Positions 1-8,252 of a stretch of 64,000 nt of DNA are shown here, piece by piece (position 1 is the first letter of the stretch; each line of letters starts with the position of its first letter). Below the pieces are notes generated by a model. It was not told where the DNA came from. It saw only the letters and a list, made by a program, of their open reading frames with translations, and did not search any database. The position numbers and the translations under genes are program-made. The DNA comes from Bacteroidota bacterium (GTDB lineage Bacteria > Bacteroidota > Bacteroidia > UKL13-3). Location of the stretch: contig CANGGG010000002.1 in assembly GCA_947453415.1 (NCBI GenBank), positions 39,031-103,030 of the forward strand. Direction: 5' to 3'.

Positions 1-938
1 CGATCCGTAATATATTAGATGGAACAGTTTTCCGCGAACCTATTGTTTGTAAAAATGTTCCTCGTTTAGTTCCAAATTGGACTGCTCCAATTTGTATTGG
101 CCGTCATGCTTTTGGTGATCAATACCGCGCTACCGATTTTGTAACAAAAGGAAAAGGAAAATTAACCATTACTTTTACTCCAGAAGATGGCTCTGATGCT
201 CAAAATTTTGAAGTATATAATTTCAAAAGTGATGGTGTTGCTTTAGCAATGTATAATACCGATGAAAGTATCCGTGGTTTTGCGCATTCATGTTTTAATC
301 AAGCATTGACAAAAAAATGGCCTTTATATTTATCAACTAAAAATACCATTTTGAAAAAATATGATGGTAGGTTTAAAGATATTTTTGAAGAAATTTACCA
401 AGCAGATTACAAAGCTAAATTTGTAGCAGCTGGAATCGTTTACGAACATCGTTTAATTGATGACATGGTGGCTTCGGCTTTAAAATGGAACGGAAATTTT
501 GTTTGGGCTTGTAAAAACTATGATGGCGATGTGCAATCTGACACCGTAGCACAAGGTTTTGGTTCATTGGGTTTAATGACTTCTGTGTTAATTACTCCTG
601 ATGGAAAAGTAATGGAAGCAGAAGCCGCTCACGGAACGGTTACTCGCCATTACCGCGATCACCAAGCTGGTAAACCAACTTCTACTAACCCAATTGCAAG
701 TATTTTTGCTTGGACGCGTGGATTGGAGTTTAGAGGTAAATTAGACAACAACCAAGAGCTTATTAATTTCTGTCACGCGTTAGAAGCTGTTTGTATTGAA
801 ACAGTAGAAAGCGGTAAAATGACCAAAGATTTAGCAGTTTGTATTCATGGAAATAAAGTGACTTTAGGCGAACATTACCTAAACACACAAGATTTTTTAG
901 ATGCAATTGATACTAATTTAAAAGCTAAATTAGCTTAA
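1..938 (+). CDS. icd: NADP-dependent isocitrate dehydrogenase, eukaryotic type (5' end outside window)
   Basis: The window opens inside this gene; the reading frame starts at base 3 and about 311 residues of the C-terminal part are present, ending at TAA 936-938. The enzyme oxidatively decarboxylates isocitrate to 2-oxoglutarate in the TCA cycle, making NADPH. The visible protein follows the animal/fungal IDH1/IDH2 type rather than E. coli Icd: it has the run [14 protein letters not shown], the [16 protein letters not shown] block and the GSLGLMTS block, all typical of that homodimeric family. The Arg-His pair in TVTRHYR corresponds to the residues that confer NADP preference in this family. 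The internal ATG at 249 is not a real start because the conserved frame runs through it. A strong hairpin follows about 180 bases downstream. The family call is secure; the missing N-terminus cannot be judged. Confidence 0.95.
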   Translation, partial: IRNILDGTVFREPIVCKNVPRLVPNWTAPICIGRHAFGDQYRATDFVTKGKGKLTITFTPEDGSDAQNFEVYNFKSDGVALAMYNTDESIRGFAHSCFNQALTKKWPLYLSTKNTILKKYDGRFKDIFEEIYQADYKAKFVAAGIVYEHRLIDDMVASALKWNGNFVWACKNYDGDVQSDTVAQGFGSLGLMTSVLITPDGKVMEAEAAHGTVTRHYRDHQAGKPTSTNPIASIFAWTRGLEFRGKLDNNQELINFCHALEAVCIETVESGKMTKDLAVCIHGNKVTLGEHYLNTQDFLDAIDTNLKAKLA

Positions 939-1116
939 ATATTGTCTGCAAGAAAACTACAATTTCATCGTTATGCTCACTATAAAAATGGTCATTTAGG
1001 ATACTTCGACTACGCTCAGTACAAGTTGTAAACTCCCATATTTTCTAGTATTACAAGCCTCGAACTTGAAATTTTCTTATCAGACATTTATCTCAATAAT
1101 TACCAAATATTTTTTA
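939..1116. other. Gap after icd with degenerate palindromic-repeat remnant
   Basis: No gene is visible in this stretch. Around 1008-1030 it holds the words CTTCGACTACGCTCAG and ACAAG, which resemble the TTCGACAAGCTCA-type intergenic inverted repeat found intact at 39124-39186 in this window. Here only a partial version remains. The rest is unremarkable AT-rich sequence leading into the terminator at 1117. Confidence 0.35.
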
Positions 1117-1152
1117 CACCAAAAAGCCTCGAAATTTCGGGGCTTTTTGGTG
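1117..1152 (+). terminator. Hairpin terminator between icd and htrA
   Basis: Perfect 12-bp stem (CACCAAAAAGCC / GGCTTTTTGGTG) around a loop that is itself palindromic (CGAAATTTCG). The A-tract/T-tract arms make it usable on both strands. It lies about 180 bases after the icd stop, which is rather far, so it could also insulate htrA. Confidence 0.65.
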
Positions 1153-1295
1153 ACATCATTTTTTTAGAATTTTTTTAGAATTTTCATAAATTAATTTTCA
1201 AATATTTAATTAAACATTTCGTTTATGTTTTAAAAAATGGAATAATATTTGAATAAAAGAAATTTTACTAAAATATAAATTGAAAGAAAAAACAC

Positions 1296-2762
1296 ATGAA
1301 AAAGTACACATTAATTTTCGCAGTAGCATGCCTTGGAGGTTTGTCTGCAATTGGGTTAAGCAAGTTATTTGGAAGTAAACAAAACGCCACAGAATTTACT
1401 CAAAATTACTTAGCAAGGTATGCAAGTTTGTCAGCCTCAGCCGACAGACCTGATTTTGTGGCAGTAGCCGAATTAGTAACGCCTACAGTAGTTCATATTT
1501 TAACGGTTGTTGATCAACCCCAAACACGCAACGACCAACCACAAGAAATAAATCCATTTGATTTTTTTGGAGGAAGAGGTTTCAGCATGCCACAACAAGG
1601 ACCCAGAACCGGAAGTGGTAGCGGTGTAATTATTTCAGAAAATGGATTAATAGTTACCAATAACCATGTAATAGATGGTGCCACTAAAATAAAAGTAATT
1701 TTAAACGATAAGCGTGAATATGATGCTGAATTGTTAGGAAAAGATGTAAATACTGATTTAGCCTTGTTAAGAATTTCGGAAAGTAATTTGCCATTTGCGG
1801 TTATTGGAAATAGTGATGAAGTAAAAGTTGGGCAATGGGTTTTAGCCGTTGGCAATCCATTTAATTTAACCTCAACTGTTACCGCTGGAATTATCAGTGC
1901 CAAAGGTAGAAACTTGAATATAAATAGAGGCAATGGACAACAATATCCTATTGAATCATTTATACAAACAGATGCGGCAGTAAATCCAGGAAATAGTGGT
2001 GGAGCATTGGTTAATCAAGATGGTAAATTGGTAGGAATTAATACCGCCATTGCCAGTGAAACTGGTCAGTATGCAGGTTATGCTTTTGCCATTCCTAGTA
2101 ATTTAATGCAAAAAGTAATCAATGATTTACAAAAATATGGAACGGTACAACGTGGTGTTTTAGGTGTTGAAATTTCGGATGTAGATGGTGAACTTGCCGA
2201 TAAATTAGGTTTGAAAGAAGTAAAAGGAGTTTATGTAAGAAATGTAAAAGAAAACAGTGCAGCTGAAGAAGCAGGTTTAAAATCGGATGATGTGATTGTT
2301 TCGGCCGATGGCGTAGATACCAAAACTACTCCTGAATTACAAGAAATGATTGGTAAGAAAAATCCAGGCGATATTGTAAAAGTAAAAGTAATAAGAGAAG
2401 GAAAAGAAAAGTTTTTTGATGTAAAATTAAAAGGCTTAGACGGAAAAACTACTTTAAAAATTGCGGAGAAAACGGAAGTAAACAAAGCTTTAGATACCGA
2501 TTTTGAAACGCTTTCCCGCGATGAAAGATTGAAATTAAAAATTGCCAGTGGTATTAAAGTAAAAAACTTTGGGTCTAAAAGTATTTTAAGAGCTGCAGGA
2601 GTTCCAATTGGTTTTGTAATCACAAGCATTGATAAAAAAGCAGTGGCAACTGTAAACGATGTAAAAACTGCTTTTGAAGGTAAAAAAGGTGCAGTTTTAG
2701 TGGAAGGAATAAAAGCCGATGGCACACAAGATTATTATGCTGTAAAAATAGCGAGTAAGTAA
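1296..2762 (+). CDS. degP: HtrA/DegP-family periplasmic serine protease (Do)
   Basis: Envelope protease/chaperone of the trypsin-like HtrA family that degrades or refolds damaged exported proteins. The 488-aa product starts with a hydrophobic export segment (residues 5-25), then the protease domain with the complete triad: His124 in TNNHVIDG, Asp154 in TDLALL and Ser234 in NPGNSGGAL. Two PDZ regions follow, about 275-370 (GVLGVEI, GVYVRNVKENSAAEEAGL) and about 410-485; the second is more diverged. Length and order match bacterial DegP/DegQ. It appears to be transcribed alone, between hairpins at 1117-1152 and 2779-2813. A near match to the Bacteroidota -7 element (TAATATTTG, 1243-1251) lies 45 bases upstream of the ATG, with one base too many between TA and TTTG. 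The family is certain; DegP versus DegQ versus DegS is not resolved. Confidence 0.95.
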   Translation: MKKYTLIFAVACLGGLSAIGLSKLFGSKQNATEFTQNYLARYASLSASADRPDFVAVAELVTPTVVHILTVVDQPQTRNDQPQEINPFDFFGGRGFSMPQQGPRTGSGSGVIISENGLIVTNNHVIDGATKIKVILNDKREYDAELLGKDVNTDLALLRISESNLPFAVIGNSDEVKVGQWVLAVGNPFNLTSTVTAGIISAKGRNLNINRGNGQQYPIESFIQTDAAVNPGNSGGALVNQDGKLVGINTAIASETGQYAGYAFAIPSNLMQKVINDLQKYGTVQRGVLGVEISDVDGELADKLGLKEVKGVYVRNVKENSAAEEAGLKSDDVIVSADGVDTKTTPELQEMIGKKNPGDIVKVKVIREGKEKFFDVKLKGLDGKTTLKIAEKTEVNKALDTDFETLSRDERLKLKIASGIKVKNFGSKSILRAAGVPIGFVITSIDKKAVATVNDVKTAFEGKKGAVLVEGIKADGTQDYYAVKIASK

Positions 2763-2778
2763 ACTCAATAATTTTAAT

Positions 2779-2813
2779 AAGCCGACTGTATGAAAATGCA
2801 GTCGGCTTTTTTT
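2779..2813 (+). terminator. Rho-independent terminator of htrA
   Basis: Perfect 10-bp stem AAGCCGACTG / CAGTCGGCTT with a 10-base loop, followed by a T tract. It starts 16 bases after the htrA stop codon. Confidence 0.88.
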
Positions 2814-2841
2814 GTAAAATTAAATTGGGCTTTGTTAGTTA

Positions 2842-2889
2842 CCCGTCTGACGCCTTAGCAACGCAAAGGCTTTTTAAGCGTCTGACGGG
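2842..2889. repeat. 48-bp palindromic repeat, copy 1 (3' end of the 553-aa gene)
   Basis: Outer arms CCCGTCTGACGC and GCGTCTGACGGG pair except for one central T:T mismatch. Inside is a second small hairpin (GCCTT...AAGGC) followed by a T tract on the plus strand. An identical-length copy lies at 13066-13113 and differs at only 3 of 48 positions. Both copies sit a few bases from the stop codon of a minus-strand gene (TTA at 2893 here), in the same orientation. This looks like a REP-type dispersed palindrome placed at gene 3' ends; it may act in transcript termination or stability. Confidence 0.8.
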
Positions 2890-2892
2890 GTG

Positions 2893-4554
2893 TTATTGCC
2901 AAAAAGTTTTTAAAAAATCTTCTTGTTTTTCATAATACTTATTCAAAATCCGATCTTTTTCTATTAAAATATTTTTGTAATCTTGTTTTGATGCCAACAT
3001 TTCATTCAATCTAAAATTTAGCAAATCGGTATAATAAACGGTTAAATCACTTAAAACAGTTAGTATTTGTTCGTTTTTATTTTCGCTTATTTCTAATTTA
3101 TTATACCACGAACAATAATGATAAAAAAGTGGTATCGACCTAAAATTAAATTGATTGTTATAAATAGAATAAGTAAAATAAATTACAAAATAATATTCTG
3201 CTACTGGTATTTTTCCTTTTCTAAGTGTAAGAATGTTTAAAGGGTTCTCTGGTTTGTAAAAATTTGTTAACTGTATTTTCGAATTATTTTTGCAATAGGT
3301 ATATATGTTACTTAAGTAATTTAAAGTATCAGTATTTGTTAAAAGTGGATTTCCAAATAAATTCAAAGATTCTAATATGGCTAAATCTTGGCTTTGTTTG
3401 TCGGTGTTTTTTAAATAATTATTTACATTTTTCCAGTACAAAGGTTCATAAAGAATTTTATCTATCTTTTCTCTGTCTGTTAAATTAGTTTCTTGTTTTT
3501 CAATGAATGGGTTTGAATTTATTTCGTAGTTAACAATGCTAATATTTGTAGTTAGTACATTGGTTTTTTCAAAGTTTTTAAGCGTATAATTTATCTTAAT
3601 ATTTAACTGTTCAGGAAAAGAAATTTTACTATTAAACTCATTGAATATTTCTGTAATCGAAATGCTATCAATAATACACAAGCTTTTATCGTTAATGGCT
3701 AGTAGCGTTGATTTCTGGGGCTCGAATATGGTTAGTTTTATCTTTTTTATATTCAATGTTTTTTGTCCAATCCAAATTGAACAGTTGAATATTTTTCGTT
3801 TAAATTTTTCGTTTGGAACAATACTGTATTCAACTATTTTCTCAGTGCCATTAAATGTACTTGAAATTACTTTTTTGGTTACATATTTCAATTCATTGAA
3901 ATCATATAATGGAACAATTGGGAATATAGAACTTGTGCTATTGTCAATGTTTAACAAATCAAAATTTAGCAATAAATTAGATAAATCTAAACTAGAGATG
4001 AATCCTTGATTCAGTAAAGAATCAAAAAAAGCAAACCGACCATTTTCAATACTTAAATTTTTAAAAGTATTTGGTTTTACTATTGATGAATAAAAGCCTT
4101 CAATGGCTTCATAAATTTGATTTTGATTGGAAGAATACAACCTGTAAAACGATTTTACATTCAAAGAATTTGATTTGTTCTGTTTTAGTTTTTCAATAAA
4201 ATCGGTAAATAAAGTATTATAATTTATATCTTTTATTACGACTTCGTTCAGTTCATTTTCCGATTTTTCAATTAATATTTTAGTATGTTTAAAGCCATAA
4301 ATGTTGATAATTTTACTTTTATATCCTATACATTTTATCAATAATTGAACATTTAAAGTATCGTTACTACTATACTTAAACTCGCCTAATTCATTGGTAA
4401 AAGCTACTACTTTGTGGTTTAAATTGTTTGTGATGGTTGCATAACCAATGGGCTCTAAATTTACTAAATCTAACACCACTCCTTCTATGCTATGCTGCGC
4501 ATACAAATTCATAAAAAACAAAATTTGAAGGGTAAAAAGAAGGAGTTTTTTCAT
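2893..4554 (-). CDS. Exported carboxypeptidase-regulatory-like domain protein
   Basis: A 553-aa exported protein with a clear signal peptide ending in LYAQ (residue 20). Residues about 22-100 form a carboxypeptidase-regulatory-like (CarboxypepD_reg) beta-sandwich: IEGVVLDLVNLEPIGYATI, then a 'TNELGEFKY' segment. This domain is common on Bacteroidota outer-membrane proteins such as TonB-dependent receptors, but no plug or barrel follows. The remaining ~450 residues (starting NELNEVVIKDI) are a large mostly beta region typical of uncharacterised Bacteroidota periplasmic or surface proteins; I cannot name a catalytic site. It is last of four minus-strand genes (6790 to 2893), 18 bases after the lipoprotein gene, and ends just before the 48-bp palindrome. 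Function unknown; the N-terminal domain call is firm. Confidence 0.75.
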   Translation of the reverse strand: MKKLLLFTLQILFFMNLYAQHSIEGVVLDLVNLEPIGYATITNNLNHKVVAFTNELGEFKYSSNDTLNVQLLIKCIGYKSKIINIYGFKHTKILIEKSENELNEVVIKDINYNTLFTDFIEKLKQNKSNSLNVKSFYRLYSSNQNQIYEAIEGFYSSIVKPNTFKNLSIENGRFAFFDSLLNQGFISSLDLSNLLLNFDLLNIDNSTSSIFPIVPLYDFNELKYVTKKVISSTFNGTEKIVEYSIVPNEKFKRKIFNCSIWIGQKTLNIKKIKLTIFEPQKSTLLAINDKSLCIIDSISITEIFNEFNSKISFPEQLNIKINYTLKNFEKTNVLTTNISIVNYEINSNPFIEKQETNLTDREKIDKILYEPLYWKNVNNYLKNTDKQSQDLAILESLNLFGNPLLTNTDTLNYLSNIYTYCKNNSKIQLTNFYKPENPLNILTLRKGKIPVAEYYFVIYFTYSIYNNQFNFRSIPLFYHYCSWYNKLEISENKNEQILTVLSDLTVYYTDLLNFRLNEMLASKQDYKNILIEKDRILNKYYEKQEDFLKTFWQ

Positions 4555-4572
4555 TAATAGAACAATGCTTAT

Positions 4573-5043
4573 TTACATTTTTATATATTTAATTAAATTC
4601 AGTTGCTTTTGATTTTGTAAATAACTTTCAAATTTAACAAAAAGAGTATTTTCGTTGAGCTCAACAATTGAGTATTGTAAAGTATCATTAGGTAATATAG
4701 TTGTAAAATGATTATTATCTTCAACAATATATATACCTTTATATTCTTGAACATCAAATTTTGAACAAAAAAGTGTTCCTTCATTAAACACAACAGTATC
4801 ATTATTTTTAAAGGTTATGTAATCATCTTTGTCACATAATGCGTATTCAGCATAAATATTAGTTAATGTGTCTGAACTATTTGGATCTTTCAAACCAGGT
4901 GTCATCATATATGAACTCATTATCCAATTGTTAGACATTAGTAATTCTTTTGTTGTCTTTTGAATTATTGTTTCTTTATCTTTAGCGCAAGAAACATAGA
5001 AAAAGGCAAGTATTATTAATTTTGTTATCAGTTTATTTCTCAT
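4573..5043 (-). CDS. Lipocalin-like lipoprotein
   Basis: A 156-aa lipoprotein: hydrophobic N-terminus and a lipobox ending in YVSC, which makes Cys19 the lipidated residue. The mature part begins KDKETIIQKTTKELL, then a segment built around NNWIMSSYMM, YITFKNNDTVVFNEG and YIVEDN, the strand pattern of the small lipocalin-like proteins that Bacteroidota export in large numbers. No enzymatic residues are evident. It starts 3 bases after the 483-aa gene, so the two are very likely cotranscribed, and the carboxypeptidase-regulatory-like gene follows. Fold assignment is from pattern only. Confidence 0.7.
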   Translation of the reverse strand: MRNKLITKLIILAFFYVSCAKDKETIIQKTTKELLMSNNWIMSSYMMTPGLKDPNSSDTLTNIYAEYALCDKDDYITFKNNDTVVFNEGTLFCSKFDVQEYKGIYIVEDNNHFTTILPNDTLQYSIVELNENTLFVKFESYLQNQKQLNLIKYIKM

Positions 5044-5046
5044 CTG

Positions 5047-6462
5047 TTAAATTGGTTTTATATCTTTTATTATTATTAAATTTTTTGCTTTAGGAACTAT
5101 ATAAAATAGATTATTTGAAAAAAATTGAGGAGCAGATTTCAGTAATTTTATGTCTTTATAAATTTCAAATTTATTTATCATTTTATCGGTTAATATATTG
5201 TATGATATATATTTATAAGAACTATCTTCAAAAACTAAAAGTTCAACTATATTATGATTTATTTTCATATCCACAATTATAAATCTAATTTCATCGTCAA
5301 ATCCATTTGTCTTGCTTAAAATGATTTTATTAAAAGGTATTTTCAATTCTTTTGACTTTTTTGTTTTATAATTAATCAATTCATTTGTAATTTTATTTAT
5401 TAAATAGTCACCATTTAGTTTATATTCTGAATAATTATTCCCTAATTCTAATTCATTATGAATTTTGGGTATATTAATGCAATTATTAGTATCCAAATAT
5501 AACATATCATCTAATTTACATTTACAAATCCACTTATGATTATTGTCTTTGAGTATGATTTTATTTTTCAGAACGTTTACGTATAAATAGTTTTCTAACA
5601 CACTAAATTCAAATTGAGAAAAACTATATTCATTATTTAATAATTTTGTTGATAATGGATAAATTATAGGACTCACTGCTCCTTTGTTGTATACCAATAA
5701 TGCAATTATTGGTAAAATTACAGTGTCTAATCGTGAATCTATCATTGTATCTTTTAAATACTCAGAATATACCATTAGGTATAAACTTTTATCACCCACA
5801 AAAAAACTACTTATTTTAAAGGGTAGTTTTTGATTCACAGACTTAAAATAATTCTCAGCAATAGATAAATTTTCAGTACTTCCATTAAAACTTTTTTTGT
5901 AAATATCTACCAGAAGTTGCTCGTTTAAACTTAAACCAAAAGAAGTTGAATTTACTAAATTTGTTACAATTAAATTGTTTTTTTGAGGGTTTAACAAATA
6001 CAAAAGATTATTTTTGATAATACTTTTAAATCTAATATCTGGCTTAAAATCTAATTGAATAGAATCCCCATTTTCAAAACTTAATTCGTTTAAAGTATCA
6101 ACTCTACTATCAATATTTCTTAATAAACTTCCTAATATTTTATTGTTATTTTTAAAAGCAGTAAAATAATTTTGTGAAGTATTTGAGTATAGTTTGTACA
6201 AGCTATCTGAAATTAGAACTTTAAAATTTTTAATTTTACTTCCAACAATCTCTTCCATGATATAAAGAGAATCCTCAACCATTGTTGAGCTAAGTAAAAA
6301 CGTAATTTTATATTTATTTGAAATATTATTTAGAGAATACAAATATCCATTACATTTTACACAATCATTTAAATTTACAGCTACTTTTATTTCAAAATTG
6401 CTTGACTTAGCAATAGTGAAATAAAGTAAATAAAAAACTAAAATAAATATTTTATTTTTCAT
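5047..6462 (-). CDS. Exported protein with N-terminal CxxC, possible thioredoxin-like domain; function unknown
   Basis: I chose the ATG at 6460-6462 (471 aa) over the one at 6498 because it puts the signal-like segment MKNKIFILVFYLLYF at the very N-terminus. After export the protein begins with FEIKVAVNLNDCVKC, a strand ending in a CxxC, followed by a helix-like stretch and the strand KITFLL. That order (strand, CxxC, helix, strand) resembles a thioredoxin-like domain, though the WCxPC signature is absent. The remainder (about 150-470) is rich in repeated strand-turn units such as YLLNPQKNNLIVTNL and could be a beta-propeller, but no repeat is regular enough to be sure. It is second in the four-gene minus-strand set, after the 94-aa exported protein. 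Function unknown; the redox idea is inference. Confidence 0.6.
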   Translation of the reverse strand: MKNKIFILVFYLLYFTIAKSSNFEIKVAVNLNDCVKCNGYLYSLNNISNKYKITFLLSSTMVEDSLYIMEEIVGSKIKNFKVLISDSLYKLYSNTSQNYFTAFKNNNKILGSLLRNIDSRVDTLNELSFENGDSIQLDFKPDIRFKSIIKNNLLYLLNPQKNNLIVTNLVNSTSFGLSLNEQLLVDIYKKSFNGSTENLSIAENYFKSVNQKLPFKISSFFVGDKSLYLMVYSEYLKDTMIDSRLDTVILPIIALLVYNKGAVSPIIYPLSTKLLNNEYSFSQFEFSVLENYLYVNVLKNKIILKDNNHKWICKCKLDDMLYLDTNNCINIPKIHNELELGNNYSEYKLNGDYLINKITNELINYKTKKSKELKIPFNKIILSKTNGFDDEIRFIIVDMKINHNIVELLVFEDSSYKYISYNILTDKMINKFEIYKDIKLLKSAPQFFSNNLFYIVPKAKNLIIIKDIKPI

Positions 6463-6505
6463 AATAATTGGAAACAAGTAATTAGTACTTGTTTCCATTT
6501 TTTAA

Positions 6506-6790
6506 TTAGTTAGTAGTTGCTTCAATTTCATCTTTAGCTTCATCATTATCTGCCGATTTGATGACATTTAAAACAACCCAATCACCTGGAAAACCATAAA
6601 TTACAATATGACTACCAGATTTACTAGAACCAGTGTAACATATTCCCGCTCCAGGGCAGTTAAATGTAATTGATGTAATTCCATCGCCTGCAATTAAAGT
6701 TGCTTGCCCTTGGTGAATTATAGCTTTTGATTCAATTGTACTTAGTCCTAAAGCGGCTGTAAATACTAAACTATATATTATTTTTTTCAT
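6506..6790 (-). CDS. Small exported protein with a CPGAGIC motif, function unknown
   Basis: A 94-aa protein with a classic signal peptide (MKK..., hydrophobic core YSLVFTAALGL, likely cleavage after ESKA, residue 23). The ~70-residue mature part is glycine-rich and beta-prone, with only two cysteines placed as CPGAGIC, and an acidic tail (ADNDEAKDEIEATTN). It resembles no family I can name. It is the first gene of a minus-strand operon that continues with a CxxC protein, a lipoprotein and a carboxypeptidase-regulatory-like protein, so the cysteine pair could be a substrate of the CxxC protein. Its 5' side holds copy 1 of the ~225-bp repeat. The gene is real on signal peptide and spacing; the function is open. 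Confidence 0.65.
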   Translation of the reverse strand: MKKIIYSLVFTAALGLSTIESKAIIHQGQATLIAGDGITSITFNCPGAGICYTGSSKSGSHIVIYGFPGDWVVLNVIKSADNDEAKDEIEATTN

Positions 6791-7035
6791 TTTTATTATT
6801 CTTTAAACGTTTTTGATTTATTACTTTGAATGCAATTAATATTTTAATTAATACCTTTTAGTCATATTTTGATAATTTAAAACAAGGCGTATAAAATCCT
6901 TTTGTCCGTTTATGCTTAATATTCTCCAAGAACATTTATTGCAATTATTTTTTTTCAGCTACTTTCGCAGCTAGATAGGGTGTAGTTTTATTAGCATAGG
7001 TTTACACTTTTATTCCCGATTTTATCGGGATAAAG

Positions 7036-7069
7036 CTTGTGGGTGTTCACGCACCTGCAAGTTTTTTTT
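7036..7069 (+). terminator. Hairpin plus T8 inside repeat copy 1
   Basis: A 10-bp stem CTTGTGGGTG / CACCTGCAAG with two G-U pairs and a 6-base loop, followed by eight Ts on the plus strand. It has the form of a rho-independent terminator reading toward the kinase operon. The copy at 12666-12699 keeps the pairing with an A-U replacing one G-U. Confidence 0.6.
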
Positions 7070-7149
7070 GTTTACTTTACATTTATTTTTTCCAAAAGTA
7101 AAGTATCGGTTTTTATTTTTTATGGTACTAAATAATCAATTTTAAACAT

Positions 7150-7183
7150 GGTACTTTGTAACCATATATGGTCATAAAGTACC
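7150..7183. promoter_or_regulatory. 34-bp palindrome, candidate operator (copy 1)
   Basis: GGTACTTT - GTA - ACCATATATGGT - CAT - AAAGTACC: the outer arms and the 12-bp core are perfectly symmetric. It lies 138 bases before the ATG at 7321 of the kinase operon and about 360 bases from the divergent 94-aa gene. The second copy is at 12777-12810. A dimeric regulator such as the nearby LuxR-type response regulator is a plausible but untested ligand. Confidence 0.5.
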
Positions 7184-7320
7184 AGGAGATTTTAGTTACT
7201 AAAAAAACTTAGCATATGATTATAAATAGATTATAAAAAATGCCTATGGAAGTAATAATTTTTACTTTACCCTTACTAAACTTCCTCATATTATTGAAAA
7301 CACTTAAAATAAAAAAAAAT

Positions 7321-7641
7321 ATGAATTACACAGGAAATGAAGATCATGCTATTTCATTAGCAGATGCTGCTGAACTAACAGCCCGTTATCGCGCTCAATT
7401 TAGCGCAGAAACATTTTACATTAAAGGAGAGTATTTTGGAAAAAATGCACTTAATTCGTTGCTTAAACAAGCTGGTTGTGTAGGTGCCCGCATGTACTAT
7501 GGTTTAAAAGCCGACCAAACCCAATGTTTGGTAATAGTAGGTGTAGATTCAAACGGCAATGACATGACCACTGGTGAAATTATGGAAATGGGATTACCCT
7601 GCCCAACCCGTTGTTCAGCTGATAACGCTTTAAATTGCTAA
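7321..7641 (+). CDS. Conserved small cysteine-containing protein, function unknown
   Basis: A 106-aa protein. I use the ATG at 7321 because the protein from there (MNYTGNEDHAISLADA) looks folded and conserved, while the 27 codons from the ATG at 7240 encode a low-complexity hydrophobic run just after the repeat. Features are an N-terminal helix (LADAAELTARYRAQF), the motif KQAGCVGARMYYGL, the strand QCLVIVGVDSNGN and a cysteine-bearing tail (GLPCPTRC, ALNC). It has no signal peptide and so is probably cytoplasmic. I recognise the general pattern (GCVG-R-YY, VGVD-GND) as a small family seen in Bacteroidota, but know no function. Its stop overlaps the start of the membrane-protein gene, which ties it to the two-component system downstream. 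Confidence 0.65.
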   Translation: MNYTGNEDHAISLADAAELTARYRAQFSAETFYIKGEYFGKNALNSLLKQAGCVGARMYYGLKADQTQCLVIVGVDSNGNDMTTGEIMEMGLPCPTRCSADNALNC

Positions 7642-8252
7642 TCTTTTTTGACATATTACTCAATTTAGCATGCCTATCCTCCTTTTTATTGGGGATAGGT
7701 AAGTTTAATTGTTTTTCAAATCAAACTAAAGTATTTTTTTATTTTATATTGTTTACATTAATTAATCAAATAGCAATTGATTATTGTTTTATCATTAAAA
7801 CTAATAACATAATTTTCTTTAATTTATACCTTACTTTATGTTTTTTTTACAGTAGTTATGTTTTTACTAAACATATTGTAAATAATATTTTCATCATTAT
7901 TTTTTTATTTCTTACGATGGCATGGTTATTTTATACAAAAGGTATATATGCATTTAATATTTATGTATTTATTCTTTGTTCCCTATTTACATGTGTTACC
8001 AACAGTATTCTAATTTTAAAATTAGTAAAAAAAGACGATTTATTGTTTAACAATCCACAGTTTTATATCAGCTCAGGATTACTCATTTTTATGTTTTCCA
8101 TGTCGGCACCATTGCTTTTAATGAATTATATTACAAGCTCTCATTTTAAAATATTAGCTAATTTCTATTCAGTATTTAGTTCAATTGTTACCGTTATAGT
8201 TAACCTATTTTACATCAAAGCCTTTTTATGCAGCAAGAAACAGATATCTTAA
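7635..8252 (+). CDS. Multi-spanning membrane protein coupled to a histidine kinase
   Basis: A 205-aa protein made almost entirely of hydrophobic segments, roughly six or seven membrane helices, with a short basic C-terminus (KAFLCSKKQIS). There is no ATG near the N-terminus; the best start is TTG at 7635, overlapping the previous stop by 7 bases, and the 3' end overlaps the kinase gene by 25 bases, so translation is probably coupled on both sides. No transporter or enzyme motif is visible. Given its place directly before a kinase that has only one membrane segment, a role as a separate sensory input subunit is a reasonable inference. Start codon choice is uncertain. Confidence 0.6.
   Translation: MLIFFDILLNLACLSSFLLGIGKFNCFSNQTKVFFYFILFTLINQIAIDYCFIIKTNNIIFFNLYLTLCFFYSSYVFTKHIVNNIFIIIFLFLTMAWLFYTKGIYAFNIYVFILCSLFTCVTNSILILKLVKKDDLLFNNPQFYISSGLLIFMFSMSAPLLLMNYITSSHFKILANFYSVFSSIVTVIVNLFYIKAFLCSKKQIS

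Larger units (their letters stand above)
6952..7183. repeat. ~230-bp intergenic repeat, copy 1, between divergent operons
   Basis: The gap 6791-7320 has no visible gene but carries this element, repeated at 12593-12810 in the same orientation. It starts with a 44-base block (6957-7000) that is identical in both copies. A variable spacer follows (here with a TCCCGA/TCGGGA hairpin), then a hairpin with a T8 run (7036-7069). The last ~85 bases are nearly identical and end in a 34-base palindrome (7150-7183). Short TACTTT/AAAGTA words recur throughout, and the ends (AGCTACTTT / AAAGTACC) form imperfect terminal inverted repeats. No target-site duplication is evident. It could be a MITE-like unit or a shared regulatory module. 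Confidence 0.8.

Noticed and set aside
1514..2725. Long open frames antisense to htrA, and similar antisense or alternative-frame stretches over nuo, gltX, mutase and nifJ genes
   Set aside because: They lie entirely within well-supported genes, have no start context or recognisable domain, and read as low-complexity translations of the opposite strand.
7240..7320. An upstream ATG that would extend the 106-aa protein by 27 residues
   Set aside because: The added residues form a hydrophobic, lysine-rich low-complexity run unlike the compact protein that begins at 7321.
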